64,000 nt of DNA from Pseudomonadota bacterium (GCA_020161855.1 JAIUNJ010000006.1:62001-126000), one strand, 5' to 3'; counted from the first letter of the stretch, positions 8,390 through 17,321 are shown. Notes: generated from the letters alone by a model not told the origin. Program-made: numbers and translations.

Positions 8390-8466
8390 GAGACTGCTGG
8401 ATCGTGCCAGCGTGATCTTTTCCGGGGCAGGCCTGTATCCGCAGTGAAAGCGAGGAGCCCCGATCT

Positions 8467-11400
8467 ATGCCGACCAATCCCGCCGTGATCCAGTTGTCGT
8501 CGCTCGACGGCACTACCGGTTTCCGCCTCGATGGCATTTCAGCTTATGACGCGAGCGGCGGGTCAGTTTCTTCGGCGGGCGATATCAATGGCGACGGCTT
8601 CGCCGACCTCATCATTGGAGCCTATGGCGCCGATTCGAACGGATTCAATGCCGGCTCCAGCTATGTGGTGTTCGGCAAGGCCGAGGGCTTCTCCGCTACG
8701 TTTGCCCTCTCATCCCTCGATGGCAGCAACGGCTTCCGTCTCAATGGTAGTGCGGCCGGTGACCAGAATGGCATCTCCGTTTCTTCAGCGGGCGATGTCA
8801 ACGGCGACGGCTTCGACGATCTCATCATCGGGGCCAATGGCGCCGATCCGAATGGCAGTTACCTGGCTGGCGCAAGCTATGTCATCTTCGGCAAGGCGGG
8901 CGGCTTTTCTGCCGTTCTGAACCCCGCTGATCTTGATGGCAGCAACGGCTTCCGCCTCGACGGCGCAGCGTCCTATGACCAAAGCGGCTTCTCTGTTTCT
9001 TCGGCAGGAGATGTCAACGGCGACGGCTTTGCCGACATCATCATCGGCGCGAGATTGGCCGACCCGAACGGCAACAGCATCGCAGGCTCCAGCTACGTGG
9101 TCTTCGGCAAGGAGGGCGGCTTCTCCGCGACGTTCGACCTGTCATCCCTCGATGGCAGCAATGGCTTCCGCCTCGACGGCAACGCATCGAGCGACCTGAG
9201 CGGCTTCTCTGTTTCTTCGGCAGGCGATGTCAACGGCGACGGCTTCGCCGACATCATCATTGGAGCCTATGGCGCCGATCCGAACGGATCCAATTCCGGC
9301 TCCAGCTATGTGGTGTTCGGCAAGGCCGGGGGGTTCTCCGCCACGTTTGACCTCTCATCCCTCGATGGCAGCAACGGGTTCCGCATCGACGGAGTGACTA
9401 CCTCTGACCTCAGCGGCTGGTCCGTGTCCGGGGCGGGCGATGTCAACGGCGACGGCTTCGATGACCTGATCATCGGGGCCAAATACGCCGGTCCAAATGG
9501 CAAAGGTGCGGCGGGCTCCAGCTACGTGGTCTTCGGCAAGGCCGGGGGGTTCTCCACCACGTTTGCCCTCTCATCCCTCAACGGCAGCAATGGTTTCCGC
9601 CTCGATGGCGTTGCGATCAATGACCAAAGCGGAGCCTCCGTTTCCTCAGCGGGCGATGTCAATGGCGACGGCTTTGACGATCTCATCATCGGGGCCAAAT
9701 ACGCCGACCCAAATGGCAATGTGTCCGGCTCAAGTTACGTCGTCTTCGGCAAGGCGGGCGGTTTCTCTGCCACAGTCAATCTCGCCAGCCTGAATGGAAG
9801 CAATGGCTTCCGCATCGATGGCGCCGCGCCCAATGACCAAAGCGGCCTCTCTGTCTCTGCGGCGGGCGATGTTAATGGCGATGGCTTTGACGATCTGGTC
9901 ATCAGCGCCCCCTTTGCCTCTCCCAATGGCGTTTCGGCGGCCGGCTCCAGCTACGTGATCTTCGGACGCGCCACGAGCACCATGACCCGGACCGGCACGG
10001 AGGCCAGCGAAGGCCTGGGTGGGGGCGACTGGGACGACTGGCTGGCAGGCCTGGGCGGCAATGACCGCATCAATGCCGGCGCCGGTGACGACTATGTGGA
10101 CGGCGGAGCTGACGACGACGAGATCGATGGCGGCGACGGCGATGACACACTCTATGGCGGCTCAGGCAAGGACACAATTGCCGGAGGCGACGGTGACGAC
10201 TTCATTGACGGCGGTTCCGGCGACGACGAGATCGATGGCGGTGACGGCGACGACTATGTGGAGGGCGGATCGGGCAAGGACACGATCTCGGGCGGGCTCG
10301 GAAACGACTATCTCTCGGGCGGCTCGGGTGACGATATTCTCGACGGGGGCGATGGCGCTGACACGCTCGTGGGCGGTTCCGGCAACGACACCTATGTGCT
10401 CGGCAGCGAGGCCGACGGCGTCAACAATGTCATCGAAGCAACCGGAGCAACGGGTGGCGGCGACGATACGATCACCACGCTCATCAGCCGCTGCCTTGAC
10501 GGTTATGGCGGCATCGAAAACCTGATCCTGCTCGGCAGCGACCATATCAACGGCACGGGCAACAGCCTGGCCAACATCATCACCGGCAATGACGGCGACA
10601 ATGTTCTCGACGGCGGCAAGGACAGCGTTGTCGACGAATTGCACGGTGGCCTCGGCAGCGACACTTATGTGCTGCGCAACGGCAACGACATCGTGATCGA
10701 CAGCGGCGGTGCTGCCGACACCATCACCTCGACGGTCACCAGAAGCCTTGCCGACTACAGCGGCATCGAGAACCTGACGCTGGCCGGCACGGGCCATGCC
10801 GACGCAACCGGGGACGGCTTTGTCAACGTGATCACCGGCAATGTCGGCAACAACGTGCTCGATGGCGGCCTCGACAGCCTGACCGACACGCTGGCGGGCG
10901 GCTTCGGCAACGATACCTATGTGCTGCGCGATGGCAACGACATCGTGATCGAGGCAGCGGGTGCGGCCGAAGGCATCGACACCATCACCTCGACGATCAC
11001 CCGAAGCCTTGCAGGCTACGCCGGGATCGAGAACCTGACCCTGCTGGGCACAGACCCCATCAACGGCACCGGCAACGGCCTTGCCAATATCATCACGGGC
11101 AATGACGGCAGCAACGCCCTCAATGGTGCAGCGGGGGCCGACACGCTGATTGGCGGCAAGGGCAAGGACACGCTGACCGGGGGCACGCAAAGCGACAAGT
11201 TCGTGTTTGCGGTGGGCGATTCCGCCTTCAGCAATTTCGACGTCATCACCGATTACCAGAAGGGTGCGCTTGGCACGGGCGACAAGTTCGACTTCTCGTC
11301 GGCCCTGGTGCGCGGCGGAAGTGCGGCGGCAGCCACGGCCACGCAGGCCTCGATCAACCAGACCACGGGCATCGCGACCTTCAAGGCCGGTTCCGGCACG

Positions 11401-11625
11401 ACCATGGCCGACTGTGTCAACGACATTGCCGCCCGCATCAATGCCTCTGGCACCAAGGCGGGCGAGTTCGCCTTCTTCAAGGTGAACAAGGCAGGCCCCT
11501 ACTATCTCTTCATATCCGACGGGGTGAACGGCGCCAGCGCCGATGACGTGGTCATACAGCTTGCCAGTGTCACCACCATCAAGACCCTCAACCTCAGCGG
11601 CGGCGACCTCACCATCCTCAGCTGA
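8467..11625 (+). CDS. large secreted-type protein: seven FG-GAP repeats plus RTX calcium-binding repeats (copy 1)
   Basis: The protein has 1052 residues. About residues 10-500 hold seven tandem repeats of roughly 71 residues with SVSSAGDVNGDGFADIIIGA and SYVVFGKAGGF cores, which should form a seven-bladed integrin-alpha-like beta-propeller with Ca-binding DxNGDG loops. Residues about 520-645 are RTX nonapeptides (GGDGDD-type). Three longer repeats follow (GIENLTLLGT, GTGNxLANIITGNDG), then a C-terminal domain (SDKFVFAVGDSAFSNFDVI to the end) shared with the next gene. There is no Sec signal peptide, so type I secretion via a C-terminal signal is expected, but no ABC exporter or HlyD is adjacent. 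A strong GCGAGGAGCC site precedes the ATG. Confidence 0.88.
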   Translation: MPTNPAVIQLSSLDGTTGFRLDGISAYDASGGSVSSAGDINGDGFADLIIGAYGADSNGFNAGSSYVVFGKAEGFSATFALSSLDGSNGFRLNGSAAGDQNGISVSSAGDVNGDGFDDLIIGANGADPNGSYLAGASYVIFGKAGGFSAVLNPADLDGSNGFRLDGAASYDQSGFSVSSAGDVNGDGFADIIIGARLADPNGNSIAGSSYVVFGKEGGFSATFDLSSLDGSNGFRLDGNASSDLSGFSVSSAGDVNGDGFADIIIGAYGADPNGSNSGSSYVVFGKAGGFSATFDLSSLDGSNGFRIDGVTTSDLSGWSVSGAGDVNGDGFDDLIIGAKYAGPNGKGAAGSSYVVFGKAGGFSTTFALSSLNGSNGFRLDGVAINDQSGASVSSAGDVNGDGFDDLIIGAKYADPNGNVSGSSYVVFGKAGGFSATVNLASLNGSNGFRIDGAAPNDQSGLSVSAAGDVNGDGFDDLVISAPFASPNGVSAAGSSYVIFGRATSTMTRTGTEASEGLGGGDWDDWLAGLGGNDRINAGAGDDYVDGGADDDEIDGGDGDDTLYGGSGKDTIAGGDGDDFIDGGSGDDEIDGGDGDDYVEGGSGKDTISGGLGNDYLSGGSGDDILDGGDGADTLVGGSGNDTYVLGSEADGVNNVIEATGATGGGDDTITTLISRCLDGYGGIENLILLGSDHINGTGNSLANIITGNDGDNVLDGGKDSVVDELHGGLGSDTYVLRNGNDIVIDSGGAADTITSTVTRSLADYSGIENLTLAGTGHADATGDGFVNVITGNVGNNVLDGGLDSLTDTLAGGFGNDTYVLRDGNDIVIEAAGAAEGIDTITSTITRSLAGYAGIENLTLLGTDPINGTGNGLANIITGNDGSNALNGAAGADTLIGGKGKDTLTGGTQSDKFVFAVGDSAFSNFDVITDYQKGALGTGDKFDFSSALVRGGSAAAATATQASINQTTGIATFKAGSGTTMADCVNDIAARINASGTKAGEFAFFKVNKAGPYYLFISDGVNGASADDVVIQLASVTTIKTLNLSGGDLTILS
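8494..9975 (+). repeat. seven tandem FG-GAP coding repeats (copy 1)
   Basis: Seven units of about 210-216 bases encode near-identical propeller blades, each starting LSSLDGSNGFR and ending SYVVFGKAGGF. Repeats 3-6 are the most alike, which suggests recent internal duplication or homogenisation. Confidence 0.85.
10051..10395 (+). repeat. RTX (GGxGxDxxx) nonapeptide coding repeats (copy 1)
   Basis: About a dozen 27-base units encode glycine-aspartate nonapeptides such as GGDGDDTLY and GGSGKDTIA. These form the calcium-binding parallel beta-roll of hemolysin-type proteins. Confidence 0.85.
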
Positions 11626-11646
11626 TGAATGGGCTCTATTCGCCTG

Positions 11647-11665
11647 TATTTTAATCAGCTTGCAA
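11647..11665 (+). promoter_or_regulatory. conserved upstream element of FG-GAP/RTX gene 2
   Basis: TATTTTAATCAGCTTGCAA matches the element at 8371-8389 in 17 of 19 positions and sits 95 bases before the start codon of the second FG-GAP gene. This shows the duplication included the regulatory region. Confidence 0.4.
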
Positions 11666-11741
11666 AGCACCGGCGGGGCGTGGCATTTTCCCGGTGGGGG
11701 CCTGACGACGATTTCCGCAGTTTTGCGAGGAGCCCTGTCCC

Positions 11742-14237
11742 ATGCCGGTCAACCCTGCTGTCATCCAGCTGTCTTCGCTCAACGGCTCCAATGGTTTCCG
11801 TATCGAAGGCGAAGTGTCTGGTGATCTAGTCGGCCAGTCCGTTTCCGGGGCGGGAGACATCAACGGCGACGGCTTTGCGGACATTGTCATCGGGGCTTCA
11901 CGGGCCGAATACAACATGAATGCCCACGCCGGCATAGTCTATGTGATCTACGGCAAGGCCGGCGGCTTCGGCGCCACGTTCGCTCTCAGCAGTCTTAATG
12001 GCAGCAATGGTATCGGTTTCGCAGGCCCCGTTGCCGATGCCTATCTCGGCACATCCGTTTCCGCGGCCGGCGATGTCAACGGCGACGGCTTCGACGATTT
12101 CATCGTCGGCATGCCGGGCAAAACTGACATGTTCGACCAGAGTCTTCTGGTCCTGGGATCGGGCACCGGCGACTTTACTCGTACAATAGCCTATAACGGC
12201 GTCGTCTATGTCGGCGACCAGAGCGGCTGGTCGGTTTCCGGTGCCGGCGACATCAACGGCGACGGCTTCGACGATCTCATCATCGGCGCGCTAAACGCCG
12301 ATCCTGGCGGAAGCGACAGGGGCCTGAGCCATGTGGTCTTCGGCAAGGCCGGGGGCTTTGGCAACTTGCTGGACCTCACCGAACTCGATGGCACGACTGG
12401 TTTCCGCATCGACGGGGCGGGCAACGGGGACCGGAGCGGCTGGTCTGTTTCGGCGGCGGGCGATATCAACGGCGACGGCTTCGGCGACCTCATCATCGGC
12501 GCCCCGGGCGCCGATCCGAATGGCGGCAGCTCCGGTGCCAGCTATGTGGTCTTCGGCAAGGCCTCGGGCTTTGCCGCCACGCTCAGCCTCTCGACGCTCA
12601 ATGGCAGCAATGGTTTCCGCCTCGATGGCGCCGTGTCCAATGACAGCAGTGGCGTCTCTGTTTCCGCGGCGGGCGATGTCAACGGCGACGGCTTCGACGA
12701 TCTCATCATCGGCGCGCCTTATGCCGATCCGAATGGTACAGACTCCGGCGCCAGCTATGTGGTCTTCGGCAAGGGCGGCGGCTTCTCGGCCACTTTCAAC
12801 CTCTCGACGCTCGACGGCAGCAACGGCTTCCGCATCGCAGGTGTGGCTGCTTATGACCTAAGCGGCTTCTCCGTGTCCGGCGCCGGCGACTTCAACGGCG
12901 ACGGCTTCGACGATCTCATCATCGGCGCCAGATATGCCGATCCGAATGGCATCTATTCCGGTGCGAGCTATGTGGTCTTCGGCAAGGCGGGCGGCTTCAC
13001 GGCTTCGCTCAATCTTTCGACACTCAATGGCACCAACGGCTTCCGCATCGAAGGCGCGGCTGCACATGATGTCAGCGGCTACTCCGTGTCCGGGGCGGGC
13101 GATGTCAATGGCGACGGCTTCGACGACCTCATCATCGGCGCCCTAGGTGCCACCACGAGTAACGGCCAATCCGGCGCCGGCTATGTCATTTTCGGCTATG
13201 CCACCGGAACGCTGAACCGCACCGGCACGGATGTTGCCGAGCACTATGCGGGCGGTGCCTGGGACGACAGCTTCATCATGCTGGGCGGCGATGACATTGT
13301 CGACGGTGGTGCGGGCGATGACCAGATCGATGGCGGCGAAGGCAGGGACACGCTCAGTGGCGGCGAAGGCGACGACATCATCAATGGCGGATCAGGAGAC
13401 GACACCATCGATGGCGGCGAAGGCGACGACACCATCAATGCCGGATCGGGCTACGACCGTGTGCACTTCAGTGCCGGCAACGACATGATCAACGCCGGAT
13501 CGGGCATCGACACGATCAATGTCCAGGGCTTCCTGAGTGGCGGGGGTTCAGTCAACCTCACCACGGCCAAGGCCGCGGCCACCGGCAGCACCGACGTGAG
13601 CACAATCCTGGGCTTTGAACATGTCCTCGGGAGCGACGGCAAGGACAGCATCACCGGCAATGCCGCCAACAACACCTTAATCGGCTTCGTCGGCGACGAC
13701 TCGCTCTTCGGCCTCACCGGCAATGACGCACTGAGCGGTGGCAGCGGCAAGGATCTCATCAACGGCGGCAAGGGCAAGGACTCGCTGATCGGCGATTCGG
13801 ATAGCGACAGGTTCGTGTTCATCGCGGGTGACTCTGCCTTCAACAACTTCGATGTCATCGAAGACTATCAGAAAGGTGCGCTTGGCACGGGTGACAAGAT
13901 CGACTTCTCGTCGGTCCTCGTGCGCGGCGGAAGCGCTGCGGCGGCCACGGCCACGCAAGCCTCGATCAACCAGACGACCGGCATCGCCACCTTCAAGGCG
14001 GGCTCCGGCACGACCATGACGGATTGCGTCAACGACATCGCGGCCCGCATCAATGTTGGTGGCACAAAGTCGGGCGAGTTCGCCTTCTTCAAGATCGCCA
14101 ACACCGGCAGCTACTACATCTTCATCTCCGACGGGGTGAACGGCGCCAGCGTCAATGACGTGGTGGTGCAGTTGCCGAACGTGACCCAGATCCGGACCCT
14201 CAATCTCAGCGGCGGCGACCTCACCATCCTCACCTGA
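11742..14237 (+). CDS. large secreted-type protein: seven FG-GAP repeats plus RTX repeats (copy 2)
   Basis: This 831-residue paralogue of the preceding gene shares its first dozen residues (MPxNPAVIQLSSL), its seven FG-GAP blades and a nearly identical C-terminal domain of about 140 residues ending LNLSGGDLTIL. Blades 2 and 3 have diverged: blade 2 is shorter and has lost the ADPNG and YVVFGK motifs. The RTX region is shorter, and the three long repeats of copy 1 are replaced by a segment with one related unit (DSITGNAANNTLIG). No N-terminal signal peptide is visible. The site GCGAGGAGCC precedes the ATG. It is probably exported to the cell surface or medium as an adhesin-like or matrix protein; that role is inference. 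Confidence 0.88.
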   Translation: MPVNPAVIQLSSLNGSNGFRIEGEVSGDLVGQSVSGAGDINGDGFADIVIGASRAEYNMNAHAGIVYVIYGKAGGFGATFALSSLNGSNGIGFAGPVADAYLGTSVSAAGDVNGDGFDDFIVGMPGKTDMFDQSLLVLGSGTGDFTRTIAYNGVVYVGDQSGWSVSGAGDINGDGFDDLIIGALNADPGGSDRGLSHVVFGKAGGFGNLLDLTELDGTTGFRIDGAGNGDRSGWSVSAAGDINGDGFGDLIIGAPGADPNGGSSGASYVVFGKASGFAATLSLSTLNGSNGFRLDGAVSNDSSGVSVSAAGDVNGDGFDDLIIGAPYADPNGTDSGASYVVFGKGGGFSATFNLSTLDGSNGFRIAGVAAYDLSGFSVSGAGDFNGDGFDDLIIGARYADPNGIYSGASYVVFGKAGGFTASLNLSTLNGTNGFRIEGAAAHDVSGYSVSGAGDVNGDGFDDLIIGALGATTSNGQSGAGYVIFGYATGTLNRTGTDVAEHYAGGAWDDSFIMLGGDDIVDGGAGDDQIDGGEGRDTLSGGEGDDIINGGSGDDTIDGGEGDDTINAGSGYDRVHFSAGNDMINAGSGIDTINVQGFLSGGGSVNLTTAKAAATGSTDVSTILGFEHVLGSDGKDSITGNAANNTLIGFVGDDSLFGLTGNDALSGGSGKDLINGGKGKDSLIGDSDSDRFVFIAGDSAFNNFDVIEDYQKGALGTGDKIDFSSVLVRGGSAAAATATQASINQTTGIATFKAGSGTTMTDCVNDIAARINVGGTKSGEFAFFKIANTGSYYIFISDGVNGASVNDVVVQLPNVTQIRTLNLSGGDLTILT
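11769..13203 (+). repeat. seven tandem FG-GAP coding repeats (copy 2)
   Basis: Seven units of about 190-216 bases encode propeller blades. Units 4-7 stay close to the consensus of copy 1, while units 1-3 are more divergent. Confidence 0.8.
13283..13515 (+). repeat. RTX nonapeptide coding repeats (copy 2)
   Basis: A run of 27-base units encodes GGAGDDQID, GGEGDDIIN and similar calcium-binding nonapeptides. A second short run lies at about 13711-13803. Confidence 0.8.
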
Positions 14238-14261
14238 GGCGGCCTGTTCCGGGCCGGAGCT

Positions 14262-15242
14262 TCAGCCGCTCCACACCTGGCCGGGGCGGAAGGCGACGAA
14301 GCGATCCGGCGAGAGGCCTTGGGCTGCGCGCGCCGCAGCCAGATCCTGCTCCGGCTGGCCATGGGCTTCGTTGGTGAGCTGGAACGTGCCCCAATGATGG
14401 CCGATGGCCTGCCGGGCACCGCAATCGGCCAGGATCCGCACCGACTCTTCCGGGTTCACATGCATGGTCGACATGAACCAGCGCGGTTCATAGGCCCCGA
14501 TGGGGATATGGGCGAGGCGCAGCGTTCCGAACTCCGCCTTCACCTGGCGGAAGAAGCCGCCATCGCCATAGCCTGTGTCAGCAATGTGATAGAGGGTGCC
14601 CTGGGGCGTGGTCAGCACGAAGGCGCACCAGAGCTGCATGCGCCGGTCATGCAGGCCACGCGCCGACCAGTGATAGGACGGGCGCAGGTGAATGCCGACA
14701 CCCTGCCCTGCATCGACCTCCTCGCCCCAGTCGCGCGCCACAATGCGCGACGGCGCGCGGGTGGCCTTGGCAATGATGCCGTCATTGCCCAGCGGGCATA
14801 CAAAGCGCGGATGAAAAGCCGCCTCGAGGCGCGCCAGGCTCACGCTGTCGAGATGGTCGTAGTGGGCATGCGAGACCAGCACGAAATCGATGGGCGGCAG
14901 CGCCTCGAAGCGGATGCCCGGCGCGTTGACGCGCTTCGGGCCAATCCTGCTGAAAGGGCTGACACGCTCCGAGAACACCGGATCGATGAGAATGTTGAGG
15001 CCCGCTACCTGCACAAGAAAGCTGGCATGGCCGATGAGCGCCACCCGCAACTCATCAGAACGCGGCGGCGGCCGGTCCTCAAAGGGGCTCGGCACCTGCA
15101 GGGGCCAACGGGCCCGCTTGTCGCCACCGAACTGCCAGCGCAGCAGGCCGCGCAGCGTGTTGGGCATGGGATGGCCGGGAACGAAAAAGCGGTTGCCATC
15201 GAAATGATCCGAGGCCGGGCCCTGATAGTGACGGTTGCGCAT
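14262..15242 (-). CDS. MBL-fold metal-dependent hydrolase (NAPE-PLD / UlaG-like)
   Basis: The protein has 326 residues. The zinc-binding motif SHAHYDHLD lies near residue 125, and further metal-ligand regions include a Tyr-His-Trp segment (SYHWSARG), IADTGYGDG and AIGHHWGTFQL. The N-terminal region with GLNILIDPVFSERVSPF is typical of the branch that contains N-acyl-phosphatidylethanolamine phospholipase D-like and outer-membrane-associated RomA-like proteins. The substrate is not known. The ATG at 15242 was preferred over a TTG two codons upstream. It lies just upstream of, and co-directional with, nothing metabolic; ogt precedes it with a 12-base gap and may share a transcript. Confidence 0.85.
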   Translation of the reverse strand: MRNRHYQGPASDHFDGNRFFVPGHPMPNTLRGLLRWQFGGDKRARWPLQVPSPFEDRPPPRSDELRVALIGHASFLVQVAGLNILIDPVFSERVSPFSRIGPKRVNAPGIRFEALPPIDFVLVSHAHYDHLDSVSLARLEAAFHPRFVCPLGNDGIIAKATRAPSRIVARDWGEEVDAGQGVGIHLRPSYHWSARGLHDRRMQLWCAFVLTTPQGTLYHIADTGYGDGGFFRQVKAEFGTLRLAHIPIGAYEPRWFMSTMHVNPEESVRILADCGARQAIGHHWGTFQLTNEAHGQPEQDLAAARAAQGLSPDRFVAFRPGQVWSG

Positions 15243-15253
15243 GATCAAAGCTT

Positions 15254-15769
15254 TCAGAGCAGCAAGGCGCCTTCATGGCGCAGCAGCCATTCCTTGCGGT
15301 GGATGCCGCCGCCATAGCCGGTCATCGATCCGTTGGCACCGATGACGCGATGGCAGGGCACGACGACGGCAATGGGGTTGCGGCCGTTGGCCAGGCCCAC
15401 GGCCCGCATGGCGTTGGGGTTGCCCAGGCGGCGGGCAAGCTCGCCATAGGAAATGGTGGTGCCGCATGGAATGCGGCGCAACTCGGCCCAGACCTGCGCC
15501 TCGAAGGCCGTGCCGCCGCCATCGGCCAGCATCGCGTCGATGATACCCACCTGCCCGTCAAAATAGTCGCGCAAGCGCCCGGTGAGGCCGAAGGGATCGC
15601 TCACCTGCTCCAGCGTGACATCGCCGAAGCGGCGCTTCATCTCGCGGGCGATGCGCTCCTCGGCTTCGATGAATTCCAGCAACAGGAGAACACCATCGCG
15701 GGCAACCAGCATCATGTCGCCGATGGGTGTCGGGAAGCGATCCGTCTGGAAACAGTGAAGTGCCGCCAT
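15254..15769 (-). CDS. ogt: methylated-DNA--protein-cysteine S-methyltransferase
   Basis: This encodes 171 residues. The suicide active site is PCHRVIG near residue 138, preceded by the helix-turn-helix region TTISYGELARRLGNPNAMRAVG and followed by GYGGGIHRKEWLLRHEG. The protein removes O6-alkyl groups from guanine by irreversible transfer to its own cysteine. Its length fits the Ogt/AGT core plus an N-terminal domain, with no AdaA domain. The ATG at 15769 was preferred over GTG at 15772. The MBL-fold hydrolase gene follows 11 bases after the stop on the same strand. Confidence 0.94.
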   Translation of the reverse strand: MAALHCFQTDRFPTPIGDMMLVARDGVLLLLEFIEAEERIAREMKRRFGDVTLEQVSDPFGLTGRLRDYFDGQVGIIDAMLADGGGTAFEAQVWAELRRIPCGTTISYGELARRLGNPNAMRAVGLANGRNPIAVVVPCHRVIGANGSMTGYGGGIHRKEWLLRHEGALLL

Positions 15770-15812
15770 CACCGGACGATAGCAGGAGCGGTGCGCCGCC
15801 GCACAGGCGAAA

Positions 15813-16292
15813 TCACTTCACCTTCCACTCCAGCATAATCTCATCCTCGATGGGTTCAGCCCCGAGGCCGAGATAGAAGGCGAGCGCCCGCGGATTGCGG
15901 TTCCAGACCGTCCAGGCAATGCTGCCGCAGCCCAGCTTGCGCGCTATCTTTCGCATTTCCAGCATGAGCTTGCGGCCGGTGCCCTTGGCGCGGACGGCGC
16001 GCCTGACGAAGAGATCCTGCACATAGATCACCGGCTTGCGGCGGCTGGCATTGAAGGCCGGGCAATAAAGCACATAGCCCAGGGGCTTTCGTCCCTCCTC
16101 GGCCATGAGCACATGGGCAAGCGGCGGCTGGTGGGCCATGGCCTTGCGCAGAGCCTTCGCAAAGCCCTGCATGGCGAAGGACTTCTTCTTGCCTTCTATC
16201 GCGGCAAGATGCGTCTCGAACTCCACCATCATGGTGGCGACGGCGGTGACATCATCAAGCATGGCCGGGCGGATACGCATCACGCACGCCAT
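15813..16292 (-). CDS. GNAT family N-acetyltransferase
   Basis: This 159-residue protein shows the acetyl-CoA binding fold. IYVQDLFVRRAVRAKGTGRKLMLEM contains the R-x-x-G-x-G/A loop, and the C-terminal half has AWTVWNRNPRALAFYLGLGAEP, the usual N-x-x-A-x-x-F-Y-x-x-x-G motif. The layout resembles diamine/spermidine-type acetyltransferases, but the substrate cannot be read from sequence. A second ATG at 16280 is an alternative start. It is on the same strand as ogt, 43 bases upstream of it. Confidence 0.85.
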   Translation of the reverse strand: MACVMRIRPAMLDDVTAVATMMVEFETHLAAIEGKKKSFAMQGFAKALRKAMAHQPPLAHVLMAEEGRKPLGYVLYCPAFNASRRKPVIYVQDLFVRRAVRAKGTGRKLMLEMRKIARKLGCGSIAWTVWNRNPRALAFYLGLGAEPIEDEIMLEWKVK

Positions 16293-16355
16293 ATCGCGAT
16301 GCCCGGCCCGCCGCCACCGCTATTGCGAGAAACGCGCCGCCAGGCAGCCGTGTGT

Positions 16356-17150
16356 TCAGAAGTGGAAGTTGACGCCGACGCGGACGATTCCGCCCGTCAT
16401 CTGGAACTTCGAATTGTGCTCGAAGCCGTCGGGAGGAAAGGTCAACGGCGCCTCCGTGCCAACGACGTCGACAGCACCGAGGTCGTAGTAGAGTCCCTCG
16501 AGCTTGAGGCTCCATCTCTCGGAGACCGCATATTCCACGCCGCCGCCGACCGTCCAGCCGAACTGCATGCCCGAATCGGAGCCTTCATAGGTCGTGCTGG
16601 TAAGCGGTGAAGTATAGAACGTACTGGCCGAAACCCTCGCATAGGCAAGACCGCCAGTTGCGAAAAGCAGCATCCGGTCGGTCACCGACAGGCCGACGCG
16701 GGCACGAACCGTGCCCATCCAGTCGATTTCCGATTTCGGCTCATAGACTCCCGCCGGCTCCGCCGCTGGATAGCCATCAGCTACGAAAGGAAATGGGCCG
16801 TCAATGGTGTGAGACCCCGCAATCGCCGCGGCGCTGATATCAGCTTCCGCACCGATCACAAGCTTGTCGCGTTGCCAGTTATAGCCCACCTGGCCACCGA
16901 ACATTGCTCCGGTCGCCGGAGCGATATCATCCGTTCCATCCGGCATGCGCTGGCAGAAAGGGCCGTTATATTCACCCAGGTCATCGTAGCAGTAGTGCTT
17001 GCCCTCACCCGAGGTCCAGCCGAAGCCGGTACTGGCGCCGGCATAGGGGCCCGACCAGTCGAATGATGCCGAGGGAACGTTGACATCATCTGCGGCATAG
17101 GCCGGCGCAGAGAAGAGCATCGCAACAGCCAAAAGCAAGGGATATCGCAT
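16356..17150 (-). CDS. outer membrane beta-barrel protein (Omp25/31-like)
   Basis: This 264-residue protein starts with a clear signal peptide (MRYPLLLAVAMLFSAPAYAAD). It then has the alphaproteobacterial surface-barrel layout: DWSGPYAGASTGFGW at the start, VGYNWQRDKLVIGAEADIS in the first third, ARVGLSVTDRMLLFATGGLAYARV in the middle, and a final strand VRVGVNFHF ending in phenylalanine. Two Cys pairs lie in the first loop. The ATG at 17150 follows AAGGAAGTG and was chosen over an upstream in-frame start at 17186. A second member of the family lies at 52752. Confidence 0.88.
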   Translation of the reverse strand: MRYPLLLAVAMLFSAPAYAADDVNVPSASFDWSGPYAGASTGFGWTSGEGKHYCYDDLGEYNGPFCQRMPDGTDDIAPATGAMFGGQVGYNWQRDKLVIGAEADISAAAIAGSHTIDGPFPFVADGYPAAEPAGVYEPKSEIDWMGTVRARVGLSVTDRMLLFATGGLAYARVSASTFYTSPLTSTTYEGSDSGMQFGWTVGGGVEYAVSERWSLKLEGLYYDLGAVDVVGTEAPLTFPPDGFEHNSKFQMTGGIVRVGVNFHF

Positions 17151-17233
17151 CAGGCACTTCCTTTCGTTCCGTTGTGCCTGCCGCATCGCGCAGCCGGCGA
17201 ACTTGCTGGGGCATCACCCCTCATTGCGGTCGC

Positions 17234-17252
17234 GCGGCCCGAACCGGGCCGC
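17234..17252. repeat. GC-rich hairpin (8-bp stem)
   Basis: GCGGCCCG (17234-17241) is separated by AAC from its exact reverse complement (17245-17252). It lies between the chemoreceptor stop and the porin start, next to a second hairpin. There is no T-tract. Confidence 0.5.
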
Positions 17253-17259
17253 ACGCATT

Positions 17260-17288
17260 CCAGCTCCCGGATCGTCTCCGGGAGCTGG
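17260..17288 (-). terminator. strong 12-bp hairpin after the chemoreceptor gene
   Basis: CCAGCTCCCGGA (17260-17271) and its exact reverse complement (17277-17288) flank a five-base loop. The flanks GCACG/CGTGC could extend the stem with a bulge. It lies 34 bases past the chemoreceptor stop on the minus strand, so transcription termination or 3'-end protection is likely. It lacks a T-run, so an intrinsic terminator is not certain. Confidence 0.45.
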
Positions 17289-17321
17289 CGTGCAGGGCGC
17301 AGGGAAAGCCGGGCCATGGTT

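Noticed and set aside
10051-10395. Regular repeats resembling a CRISPR array
   Set aside because: The 27-base period encodes RTX nonapeptides in one open frame and there are no unique spacers or cas genes.
10162-11670. 502-codon ORF antisense to the FG-GAP/RTX gene
   Set aside because: Long antisense frames are expected from repeated GC-rich codons of RTX repeats; it has no known domain and the plus strand is clearly coding.
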